A stretch of DNA of 64,000 nt from Acanthochlamys bracteata (lineage: Eukaryota; Streptophyta; Magnoliopsida; Pandanales; Velloziaceae), in contig CM034135.1 of the NCBI GenBank assembly GCA_019914995.1, positions 6,760,501 through 6,824,500 of the forward strand, written 5' to 3'. The position numbers and the translations under genes are program-made. This document shows, one piece after another, positions 1 to 11,494 of the stretch. The notes below the pieces were generated by a model, which was not told the origin of the DNA, ran no database searches, and saw only the letters and a list, made by a program, of their open reading frames with translations. The first letter of the stretch is position 1; each line of letters starts with the position of its first letter.

Positions 1-1239
1 TTTTTCTAAATAAGTTTGTATATTTTGGATGCGTTTCTATTGTAATAACTTTCACTTTGACATTTTTTATGATTCAGTTCAACCTTCCATGTGGTTCTTA
101 TACTTAAAAGATAAAAAGTACTTTAAATAAAACCTTATCCTAGTTGAACATCAAATTGAAAAAGTTATCTACTAATTGTAGAATTATAGTCAAGTTTTTA
201 GGAGGTCATTAAGACATTTATATAATCAATAAATTGTACTCATAACTTTCCTTTATCCAATTTTTCTATAATGTTGTATTGCAAGGATGAATTTCAAAAG
301 GCTTATATTCCGAGCTATATGCAAAAATTCCATGATCAATATAATCTCCTAAATCTTAGTAACTCCAACTTAATATGAATTTTTTCAATTAAACCACTTT
401 GCATGAATTTTATGACTTTTAGTACAATCTTAATATCAATCTTTTAAATAACCACAAAATCTTCTATTTCAAAATTGAATTGTTTGAATTTAGGCAATCA
501 TGTTTTAATTAAAAGGCTTTATATATAGCTCTTGTCATCCTCTTATGTCTATTTATCCTTACATATAAAAACTAAACTCCTTAACTTAAATGTCCGAAAC
601 GTTTTTATAAATTGCACTATTGACTCATATGATTCCAATAGAAGTGTAATGTGGTTCTAATAGAATTTATAGATCAACATTTTGAGTTATAGATTTTATG
701 TAAGAAGAAAATTGAAATTTTATTTATTTATTTTTAATATTTTAGATTGAGATTGATTTATTAATGAAAAGAAATGAATATGATAGGAATTTGAGGAGCC
801 AATGATAAATCCGAGGGAGGGTGCTCCAACAAAGACTAAATGTCGCATTCAAGTGCAGAAGAAAGAAAAGTAAAATAAAGAAAAGGGAAGAAAAAATTAA
901 AAAAAAATTGTGAAAATAATAAATAATTAGTTATACACTTTATACCAGTTAACACTTGATTTACACTGTTAGACTAAATCAATGGCAAGACCTATTTTTT
1001 AGCATAAACATGACTAATGATAAAAGTTGAGCATAAGAAGTATATTGGGCCAAAATAAAACTTAACAAAAACTATGAGAAGTAATATTTTTATAATTTAG
1101 CCCTCTAGAGCTAATTACATTGTTAGTGAAACTGTTACTATGAATAGTTCAATAAAGTCATATTTATAGAGAGAAGCCAAGATTATAAGTAAAACATGAA
1201 GATTTTAGAACATTGAAGAGATAAAAATCATTGACTTAC
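1..1239 (-). other. Intron 4 of the CSP41A-like gene (5' part only)
   Basis: AT-rich sequence following the exon-4 donor at 1239-1238. The expected downstream CSP41A exon (starting near an IVRDR-like motif) is not visible here on either strand, so the intron probably continues past the left edge. Nothing else recognisable is seen. Confidence 0.6.
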
Positions 1240-3881
1240 GATCAAAAAACCATTCTTCGCAATCTTTGTTATTTCCGGATCCTATCATATATTGTGGTCG
1301 AAATATTGACCAACTACCAAAGAAAATATCTGCAATGTAATTCTCCACGTCTACATGACTAGCATCATGTTTAACAATGTCCTATAAAAGTGAATTAGCA
1401 CAAAATCTATCATTAGCACATCTAATTGAAACAATTAAGATTGCAATTTAACATATAAGAATGATGATCACATACTAAATTCTTGAACTCTATCTCAATA
1501 ATTACTTTTGCTACTAAAAACTATCTTCTATTAATGATAGCTACTAAAACGTATCTTGACACTATGTTTCTAAAATACTAAATATAATTCAAACATGCAA
1601 GTTATTGTGTTTTATGGACTGTAATAGTCATCTTTGGCTAATATGTCCTATAACTAAGGGGCCGCATAGTATTGTTCATATAATAAATTTAATTTCTTAT
1701 CACAATGCCAAATCTAAAACAGCATAAAGACAAAAGTAGATACACAATATTATTTAAATGAAAATTCTTGGAATATATGATCCAGTTACTAAGATTTTAA
1801 AAAATAAGTTAAATCATAAACCCTAGCCTAGAAGAGAATATGTGAGAGTAATAAAAAGTAGTAGATGACGAATTCGATCACCATAGTATTGTAGTTAGAA
1901 ACAAGTTAGCTATTAAGAAATAAATTCCACACAGGCCAAGGGAAATTATTCAATGCAGAAATTGTTAAATACAATTCAAGACCTACAATGAAGATTTCTG
2001 GTTCTAGCATGCTTCATCTCACTTGTATTTTTAAACATCTCACTACATATGGTAATGCTTATTTACCTACATATATTATTATACACTTAAAAGCTCTTCC
2101 TAACTCCTGCTTATTTATATATCATTCTTGGAAATAAAAAAGACACTCTTGTAATTTAGATAGAGAAACCGAGGGAGAGAGATCTTACCCCCTCAACATG
2201 AGGAAGCTCATCAGTTGATTTATAAATTCCAGCACTACTGATGTAAAGAAATTGTTTTACACCGCCAGTTTTTGCCCAGTCGACAACAGGCCTGATTTCA
2301 TATATGATAATTAACGACTGTTTTAAGAAACAACAATGAATCTAAAATTAACCCAATAAATGAAGTATTGAATTCTCATCCTAAAATCTTTCAAGCATAT
2401 GCTTGTTTTAGAAGAGCATTCACTACATAATTTTATCTTAGAGGAGCACAAATTGATCACAGAAAAAGTTTAGTTTCATTTGAGTGAATTACATTCTGTA
2501 CGATGACACTAGCCAAGCACCTCCAAATAATTTTCATATTTCCTAGTCCATGATGCTTAAATCAAGAGCAATAGACTATAAGTGTCGTAAACTCTCTCTG
2601 CGTCTCATAGAAAAAAAGACACTATAAGGGTGATGCAGCTTCATCGATGTAGATAAAGTTGTCAGTATTCTATATAAAATTGCTAATCTGATTCAAAAAG
2701 GCAACTGTCGCTAAAATAGAAAATCTCAAAAGTTTCTTGAGCTTGACGTTTATTTAGATTAGTCTAGTATAATAATTCTTGAGTCTCCGACATATTATTT
2801 AAAATCTTAAACTTAGAAACTGATGTGGAGAGTATAGGCATGGTTACAGGCCATTTATCATGACAAATATTAATCCTAATTGAAACAACTCCATTGCTTT
2901 TGGTCCCAGACGACTTGAATATTTAATATATCAATACCTTACTCGTACCAATGAGCCTCTCTATAGAGATCACAACCTAGATGGATAAATGGCATACATA
3001 TAAAACACACAAGCATTCTTTCACTGGATCAGGGATCTCCAATTATCTTCTTCACTTTTGTTGATTAATCAAGATTTTAGCTTAATGACATAAATTTAAA
3101 TACAATGTTCTTCCGAGGTAGATACTATAAATTAGTTATGCTAGACCTAAGAACGCAAAATTATTAGTAGGACTAGAGGAGTGACACAAATAAGAAAAAA
3201 TAAGTTGAACAACACAAGCACAAGTTTGGGAAAAAAACTCAAGAGGTCACGCAAGAAATATCTTACTTCACTGTATCCAAATCTTTGCCATTATTGTCCA
3301 ACACTACATCAAATGTACTTGATCCGACTACCTTCCCTATCTCAGCTGGATTTCCCCAAACTGTCTTACCACCTGCATCTACCAGCTCCTACAATTTCAA
3401 CCAAAAAAAAAACGAAAAAGAAAAATCCCCTTTCAACTGATGCACAATCATAATAACATTAAGAAATGTTAACAAAATTTACGGAGAATCGGGTGAAAGG
3501 CGGCTTCTTCATCTTGTCAGAGCTCTCCTCACCGACAGTGAGGACGGTGACTTCATGTCCGGAGCCCAACAACTCCTTAGCAAAGTAAAACCCAATAACA
3601 GCATGCCCACCACTGTTGGTATTAATAATGAGAACTTTCTTCCTCTCAGCGGTAGCATTGATAGTAGGTGCTGCCGCAGAACCGCGACGTACAGAAGGTA
3701 AGCTGGTTCTGAGAAGTCGGCGGCGAGGGTGGAAGTATGAGGAACAGTTTGACAGACCTGGAGAGTGAGGAGGAGTTGAGAAGAACGCTAGGGAGATTGA
3801 TGTGTTTGTTGACAGAGAAGGAGAATAGATTCTAGGAGAAACAGTGGCAGCTGCCGCGGCCGCCGCAGCAACCGCAGACAT
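1240..3881 (-). CDS. CSP41A: CSP41A-like chloroplast stem-loop RNA-binding protein, 3' end off the window
   Basis: Four exons on the minus strand: 3881-3483, 3388-3267, 2291-2189 and 1381-1240, all with GT-AG borders and phases that join (133 codons, then 122, 103 and 142 nt). The product starts with a Ser/Ala-rich transit-peptide-like leader. A Rossmann-type SDR fold follows, with [20 protein letters not shown], then [28 protein letters not shown] and [18 protein letters not shown], all hallmarks of CSP41a. Known members bind and cleave stem-loop RNAs in chloroplasts and support plastid transcript stability. I chose the Met at 3881, which opens the Ala-rich leader; the frame also runs open to a Met at 4016, but that stretch holds a GA-repeat typical of a 5' UTR. 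Exon 4 is more diverged than exons 1-3 and carries one extra residue (IADIFFGSW) relative to the Arabidopsis protein as I recall it. The C-terminal third is missing from the window. Confidence 0.9.
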
Positions 3882-4089
3882 GGTGTTAGAGAGAGAGAGA
3901 GAGAACAGAGCAGAGAGCTCAGATGGAGTGTGTGGAGCGGTATGGAGCAGAGCAGATGATGAGAAATGTGAAGAGAACAAACGGTGAGAATTTAGATCAC
4001 TTTTATTTGGTAACATTCCGAAGATACCCTTTACTGTTGGGTCTACTATTTAGACTAGTTTGTGCGTGCCGATCATAGACGGAGTGCAG

Positions 4090-4310
4090 TTAGTTTTTTT
4101 AAATAGAAGATATTTTGTTTTTTTTTAAATAATTTTTTTTTATTTTTAAAAAGATAATAAAATATATAATAAAAAAATTTTATTTTGTAATTTTTTTATA
4201 TTTTTTAAATTTTTAAATAATTTTTTTATATAATTAAAAAAATATATATTAAAAAATATGAAATAAAAAAAATTAAAAAATAATATTTAATAAGCTCAAT
4301 CAAACACGTT
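4090..4310. mobile_element. Family A MITE, copy in divergent promoter
   Basis: AT-rich element with the core shared by all family A copies (poly-A/T blocks around ATATATAATAAAAAAATTT) and a terminal AATCAAACACG. Borders were judged by eye. Confidence 0.5.
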
Positions 4311-4542
4311 TAAAGTTGTTTTTGCCAACACATTCAAAAATATTTTTTAATTTTTTTTAATTTCATATTTTTTAATATATATTTTATAAATATTAAAAAA
4401 AATTATTTAAAAATTTAAATAATATAAAAAATTTTACATAATAAAATTTTTTTATTATATATTTTTATTATTTTTTAAAATTAAAAAAATAAAAATATTT
4501 CTATTTAAAAAAGTTTCATTTCATAATTTCAAACGCACTCTA
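4311..4542. mobile_element. Family A MITE, second adjacent copy
   Basis: Follows the previous copy directly, contains the same core (TTTTAATATATATTTTATAA) and ends in TTTCAAACGCACTC, the family's typical terminus. Confidence 0.55.
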
Positions 4543-4725
4543 ATTAATTCACAATCAGCATCGCATAAAGCAGCAGCAGCACATGGTTCGGTCGCTTTTT
4601 CGCTCTCTTCTTAAGCAGGCAAAACAAAGCTCCTTGCTCTGCTGTTCTCCATTTCTTTAATTTTTACTGGCGATCCCAACGAAGAAGACGGAAGGAAATC
4701 TTCAAGAAGAAGGAGAAGGATTGAG

Positions 4726-7700
4726 ATGGGTTGCGGGCAGTCGAAGATCGAGAACGAAGAGGCGGTGGCGCGATGCAAGCAACGGAAACAGTTGATGGGG
4801 GAAGCCGTTGTCTCTCGCAACGCCTTCGCTGCTGCTCATATTGCTTACGCTATGTGCCTGAAGAATACTGGTGCTGCTCTTAGTGATTATGGCCACTGTG
4901 AGGTTGGATTATCTCACGCTGGCTCTGGAACCGCCTCTTCTTCTTCGACCGCCGCTCCTTCCGGCGCAGTCACGCAACCTCCTGTTCATCTCCCCCCTCC
5001 GCCTCCTCCTCTCCCTGACTTCTCTCCTTCTCCTCTCCTTCGTGCGGCGAGTATGCCTGAAATTCCCGTACCAAAGCCAAAGAGGCAACTCCGCACTGAT
5101 TCCACTATCCGTGAAGAAGAAGACGACGACGGTGATGAGGATTTAGATGAAACAAGTGCTACTCCCACTGCTGGAGTCGAAGATAATGAACAGGATATCA
5201 TCCACCAGCGGACGCCTTCCCCTCCTCGTCCGAGGCAAGTTCCTAATTCGACCATGCCGCCACCGCCTCCCATGCCGATGTCTGAACAACCGGGCCCCTG
5301 GGAGTACTTCTTTGCCATGGACCCTAACATGCCTGGATCTTCCCTTGGTAATGTAGAAGATGTTATCCCTGATAGAAAGGAGATCGAAGAGGAAAGACCA
5401 AATAAAACTGCTGACAGAGCACCGCGGCCACCACCACCACCGGCGCATAAGGTGATGGAAGAGCCGGTTACTCCACCACCGCCTACAAAGCAGGTGAAGA
5501 AAGTCAAGCCGGGTGGTGGACCTTCACACCACCAGCATGCAGCCTCTATGGGAGGTGGACTGGAGAGCAAGAAAGGGAAGATGGTAGCTGTCCCACCCCG
5601 AAGCATTAGCTTTCCGCAAATACTCGATGAGCTCGATGACCATTTTCTGAAGGCCTCTCAGAGTGCCGATGAGGTATCAAAGATGCTTGAAGCCACCAGG
5701 ATGCATTACCACTCCAATTTCGCTGACAACCGAGGCAAGCAGTTAATTTTACCAACTTCTCCTCTCTTTTCTTCCTGCATTTGTAATGGTTCGCGCATCA
5801 CATTCTCATACTTTATTTAATCATTTGTTTTGATTAAAATATGGAATGGAGCGACATTCTTTTGACTATAACTATTTAAATAACTCAATTCCATCATGAA
5901 GATTTATCATATTTAAGTAATCTCCATTAATTATACAAAAATACTTGTATGCCTTATGCTGCCTATATGTACATCTCCTTGGCTTTGCATATGTAACTAC
6001 TACTGATTCTTTGATGGTATAGTTAGAATTTCTAGTATAATTTACCTTGAAATGGACCCAGACTTGTGTAAGCAACGAAATTTGCTTTTCATTTATGCCG
6101 ATACTGTCATTTTTCCATTTGATTTTTTCATTATTGTCCCATCTCTTTTCTTTGCAGGACACATTGATCACTCAGCAAGAGTCATGCAGGTCATTACATG
6201 GAATAGGTCTATTAAGGGATTAAGCAACATTAACGTCGATAAAGATGATTTTGATGATGATCAGTGGGAGACTCATGCTACTATCCTTGATAAAATGCTG
6301 GCCTGGGAGAAAAAATTATATGATGAAGTAAAGGTGAATCCTTCTATTCAATAGGTTACTTGAAATTTTCCAACTTATAAGTCACACTATAGTATTCAGC
6401 TAGTATAGGTTATGATTGTCTTATATATGGAATTAACCTTATCAGATTTTTTCAATAATTTTCCAATTGCTGAAAAGGAAAATTTCGAGGCATAATTTCG
6501 AAGTTGGCATCGGTTGAAATTAACTTGATATATAGTTGTGCACATAGTATGGCTTTTTCTTTTTCTAAGGAAGACTTAAGTGCTAGCTAAGTAAACTTCA
6601 TAGCTAGCTTTTCTATCAATCTTGCTGTACAACTCCTTATTCGAAGGTAGTACTTTTTTGCTAATTTGAGGATAGCTAAATATTTTTCTTTAACTATTTC
6701 AAATTCCCATATGGACCCTAGTTTTAGATGTTGTTTTGAGGTGAATATTTAAATCAATTACCATTTGATGATTATTAGAAGCGAGTAGTTTTGGATGTAT
6801 TGTGCATTTGGTCAAAGTTAAGTCTTTTACTAAAATTCGTGTATGAAGCATTTGCGACGGATAATATATGATACTTCCAATTATTATCATCTCTAATGGG
6901 TAAAGGTCTGAGGAGGGTAAATATGCCATAAGTAAATATAGTGCCACGTGAATGTTAGTACACCCATAGTAAAATAATAATTTTATAGAGCTTCAATTTC
7001 TTCTAAAAAGTAATTAGAAATGTGATTGGTAAAGTAGCAAGCCTTAATGGACTGCTGTTCTATGTGCTGCCAGTTATATAGACCCTTTGCCTGTTCATGC
7101 TATAAAGATTTGACAGGATTATACAAGTGGCTGTTAATATAACCTTTCTTTACTTGGGCCTGATGCTGGCTATGTGGAAGAATCTACATTGGCGAATTAA
7201 GTATGGTTCACAAATTAAATTGAAGAATTGTAAAGTCCAAAGAAGCTTCTTTTATTGGACCTTTTCCTTCATATAGATTCACTTCTAATGTAATTTTATC
7301 TTTGCTAAGAATACTGAATGTCAAATTAGGCACTTAACATGAATAACAAATAGTATTATGGATTTGCACACCTCATACTATATGATATAAAAATCAGCAT
7401 TATCTAAACACTTATTTAGTTGAGAAAGATATGGTAATCTTATATATCCAGATCATATAATTATAGAAAACTCCACCCAACTTTGGAACTTGAAAGCATG
7501 GTAACTGTAGAATATTTTTCCTTTCCGTTCATTTTTCATGTATTACTAAAGAGCGTGTGAATGCTTTTGTGTGTACAGAAAGCATTTTCCCGTGGTACAC
7601 AGAAGACAAATAGTCTATTTATAATTACTCTTTACGAAAAGTCATTGACTTTTTAAGTTTGTACTGTGCAACATTCTTTTTTCTCATGCATCTTGTTAAC

Positions 7701-9823
7701 TGAAAGCAGGCTGGTGAGCTTATGAAAATAGAGTACCAGAGAAAAGTCGCTTTACTAAGTAAGCAAAAGAAACGTGGTGCAAATCCCGAGACATTGGAGA
7801 AAACTAAGTCTGCTGTAAGTCATCTACACACAAGATACATAGTTGATATGCAGTCCATGGATTCAACTGTATCGGAAATTAACCATCTCCGGGATGATAA
7901 GCTCTATCCGAGACTAGTGCTCTTGGTTGATGGGTAAGATTTGGGGATAACTACTCAGTTGATTTTATCTTGTATTTGCTTCAATTGATCTTCAGGAAGA
8001 TCCTTTTAGCCCTCATATTTCATATTTTCCTTATCCTTTCTGGTTTAATTTACTTTGAAATGTGATATATGGTAGGCCCTTTGCTTACCATCTTCTTTCA
8101 GAAAGACTGGTAGGTCCATCAATATGTGAATCGGAAATTGATTATTCAAGAAATAGCAGTAAAAAAGTTTTATTAGAGAATTATTCAGCATAGTATAAGA
8201 AGAAGGTTCAGTAGTGAATTTAGAAGATGTCATCCTCCATTTCCTTGTACACTTGCCCTTTATAGTCTAACTGGATCTCTCTTGCAATTCCATGATCTTC
8301 GTTATTTCATTTTCTGAAACCTCCATTGCTTAATGTTTTGAAACTATCGACAAATTGTTTCATTATTCAATAAATTCGACCATAAATGAGAGAGTGGTGA
8401 CACTGCCATCGCATTTTTTGACTATGGTCACTAATTTTTGTCTTGTTTTGTGTTTATACTTGTGAGTCTGTAAGGTGCCTCACCTTGATAAGATTGTCTC
8501 CACCATGCCATCTGACATGCATATAGAAAAGGCAAACAAAAAAACTGAAGGTGCGGTATGTTAATTTGCATCACAATAGTGTTCCTTTCTCTGTTATCTC
8601 TGTTACTAAAAGAATGCCCACTGGTTCAGTAAATAAAATCTTTGATTAAACTTCTATTTGTCATTCATTAGTGAATTATATATTCAACTATCGTTATTCC
8701 TACATCATCTTAGTGGCTTCTAATAAATATTTCAAGGCAGTATAGTGCTATATGGATTTAGGGGAAGCAGAGATCTTGATAGTGGTAATTAAACTTAAAT
8801 AGATGTAACTTTGACCTTTCCATACTTGATTGTATTGTATGATCAAAATTTTGGTATTCTCGTGATGAAGGCATTGCAATTACTTCTCCTGGCTTACACT
8901 TCCTCTGAATTGTTTTAGTTGTCTAACTGATTTGTAATTCAGACTCGTCATGAAATAAAATCAAGATGGTGTGTTTAATTCTATGTACACATTTTGTCAA
9001 TAGGATGGCTAAAATGTGGGAAGCCATGCATACACACCATGACAGCCAGCTAAAAATTGTCTCTGATCTAAGAGGTTTTGACATCTCAAGTGCTCCAAAG
9101 GAAACAAGCGAACAACATTATGATCGCACTGCGCAGCTTTTGCGAGTTGTCACAGAGTGGCATGCCCAGTTCCAGAAGCTTATGTCTCACCAAAAGGGTT
9201 ATATACTAGCTCTAAATAGTTGGCTAAAGTTGAACCTAATCCCAATTGAAAGCAACTTGAAGGAGAAGGTCTCATCTCCTCCGAGAGTTGTTGAACCCCC
9301 CATCCAGGTCCTTCTGCGTGCATGGCATGACCAACTCGAAAAGCTTCCAGATGAACTGGCCAAGGGTGCTATCTCAAATTTCTTGAATGCTGTCAGTTCT
9401 ATTATCAGCCATCAGCAAGCAGAGCTTAAGCAGAAAGAGAAGTATGAGGATATGCGCAAGGAGTACGTAAAGAAGGCTCGTGCCTTTGATGACTGGCACC
9501 GCAAATATCAAGAGAAGATGATGAGACCAACTGAGGGGCAGGATGCCAGTGATCCGGAGGGCATTGAAGGAGCTGCTCAAAAGGATGTTGTGGCTGAGAA
9601 GAAGTTTGTGGTAGATACTTTGAAGACAAGGGTTGATGATGAACTTGAAGAATATCAGAAGTTATGCAGACAGGTTAGAGAGAAGTCATTTGGGAGTCTC
9701 AGAACACACTTACCGGAACTCTTTAGGGCCATGTCAGACTTCTCTCGAAAATGTTCTATTATGTACAAGACTTTAATAGCAGTCACTCAGCCTGCTCAAT
9801 TAAGCGATCAATCAGCAATGTAA
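4726..9823 (+). CDS. DUF630/DUF632 protein (NRG2/REL2-type, 'bZIP-domain' plant family)
   Basis: Four exons: 4726-5734, 6158-6333, 7710-7933 and 9004-9823, giving 742 aa. The N-terminus MGCGQSK is a classic N-myristoylation/palmitoylation signal and starts the DUF630 domain (about residues 1-60). Residues 75-300 are Pro-rich and acidic. DUF632 follows (about 300-720), with FADNRGHIDHSARVMQVITW, HLHTRYIVDMQSMDSTVSEI, NSWLKLNLIPIESNLKEKVS and VREKSFGSLRTHLPELF. Family members act at the plasma membrane or nucleus; NRG2 regulates nitrate signalling and REL2 leaf shape, but the role of this paralogue is not shown. Intron 1 uses a GC donor (CGAG|GCAAGC), the only site that joins NR to GHIDHS in frame; ignoring it gives a truncated 364-aa product. 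Introns 2 and 3 are about 1.4 and 1.1 kb and contain nothing else recognisable. Confidence 0.93.
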
Positions 9824-9997
9824 ATTATGCAGTTGCTAGCATGATTCATGGTTTCTATTTTTTTCTTTTCTTTTTAGTTGTAATGTGTTTCGCATTCTCA
9901 GTAAGTCTTCCGTTGTGCAAATGCTGCAGTGGTAATACTATTAGAAAATGTTTTGAAGGTGTTGGCTAAGTTCGGTGTAAGGTGTGTGATATGGGTC

Positions 9998-10490
9998 ATA
10001 TTTGAGAGAGGTTTTTTTTCCTATTTTTTATTTTATATTTTAATAAAGTTTTCAAAATAGTTTATAATTTTTTTTAATTTTAAAATATAAAACATTTACT
10101 ATAAAATTTTTTTATTAATTATTTTTATTATTTTTTAAAATAAAAGTAAGAATTATTTAAAAAAAATTTTAGAATGTCTTTTTTTTTCGAAAAAGTTTTT
10201 TTTTTCAAAAAGTATTTCCAAATATTTTTATAATTTGTTCATTAAGAGGGTGTTTGGCGTCCTCATGGCACTACTTGTTTTTCCAAAAATATATATATAT
10301 ATATATATTTTTAGTAAAATTTTTGTAATTTTTAATTTGAAAATTATATATGATTTTTATATTATATAATAATAATAATTATTATTATTATTATTGAGAT
10401 AAAAAAATTAAATTTGTATTAAAAAATTTAAAATAAGTCTTATTTTAAAATTGTTTTATTGCATTCAAAAACGTGCACTTAGCTGCATCC
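9998..10490. repeat. Two decayed AT-rich elements, family A-like
   Basis: The first block, to about 10230, has the poly-A/T core. The second starts at GGTGTTTGGCGT and ends at ATTCAAAAACGTGCAC, resembling family A termini. It contains an (AT)n tract near 10290 and an ATA/ATT trinucleotide run near 10370-10395. Confidence 0.4.
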
Positions 10491-10825
10491 ATCAGGCGCT
10501 TAATTACCCTTTTGAAATCCCGTTCGCAGATTGTGATATGCTTGTGGTTTTATTTGGTTGGTCTCCAGAAAAACATGAAGTTGAACAGAGAGAGAGTCAC
10601 TGATTCACGCCCTCATCTTTCAAATCTGTGATATTGTTTTTTGAGGTAGTTGGGGATTGGTATTCATTAGGCCTTAGATCATTTATTAATCAGATTTGTT
10701 AGTTCTTCATAATAGCCTAAAAGGCTACTAAGTACTATCGATGTGAATGACACCATGGTTGACGCTTCAATGAAAGAAAAACCATGAACATTTTGGAGAA
10801 TACAGCTCTTTACAATTATATAAGT

Positions 10826-11115
10826 CTCCGTATTTTAAACGTTCTTATTTTTATTTTTATTTTTTAAATTTTAAATAATTTATATATTTTAATTATACAA
10901 AAAATTTAAAATTTTATTTTTCGTATACAAAATTTTAATTCTAATTTTTTTATTTGTATATTTTTTAATATAATTATATTTTTTAATTTTTAACATATTT
11001 ATAAAAATTATAGAAACACAAATTTTACTTTCATTTTATTTTTTTAAAAATTTTATTTTTTATTTTTTATTTTTTATTTTTATAAAATTTAATTACGATC
11101 ATTTAAAATACGTAC
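10826..11115. mobile_element. Family B MITE
   Basis: Begins near CCGTATTTTAAACG and ends near TTACGATCATTTAAAATACG, so the ends are inverted copies around a long AT-rich interior. Related copies lie near 19.9, 29.3, 39.1 and 39.8 kb. Confidence 0.5.
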
Positions 11116-11494
11116 TAAGCTAATTACTAATTTTGATATTACTGGTAATCAAATTTGGTTCAAATTGTAGACTACGTCGGAGTGCATCGTAGACGAATTC
11201 AATCAATATCCTAAACTTTCCATCACCATGATAATTCGATGCTCCAACTATGATGAACTGGCACAGGCACCGCTAATAAATAGCGTGCAATTTTTTTCTT
11301 CTCCTGCTTCTTCTTCTTCTTCTTCTTCGCATGGTTCAAGAGACCAGATGAGTTAGCAATTAGCAGACGGAGCAGTTTCCCCATGAATCCATCCAACTCC
11401 ACGGCCCCCGTTCCTCCTCCTCCTCCTCCTCCGCAGCAGCACCGTCGGCATCGTGGTTCTCTGGTATAGCCCACGGCTGGTCTGTTGTTAAACA

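Larger units (their letters stand above)
3882..4725. promoter_or_regulatory. Divergent intergenic region between CSP41A and the DUF632 gene
   Basis: This 0.84-kb spacer separates two divergent start codons. It holds a GA-repeat (about 3890-3905, in the CSP41A leader), two back-to-back AT-rich MITEs (about 4090-4542), and a CT/GC-richer leader before the DUF632 ATG. I cannot point to a convincing TATA box for either gene. Confidence 0.5.
9824..11494. other. Intergenic spacer with AT-rich MITE-like repeats
   Basis: After the DUF632 stop there is a putative 3' UTR to about 9990. Two family A-like AT-rich elements (about 9998-10490) follow, then a non-repetitive stretch at 10.5-10.8 kb, a family B element and the leader of the next reading frame. 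No gene is seen. Confidence 0.5.

Noticed and set aside
4986-5606. 206-codon minus frame opposite the DUF632 exon 1
   Set aside because: Gly/Ser shadow of the Pro-rich region; the plus frame carries conserved domains.
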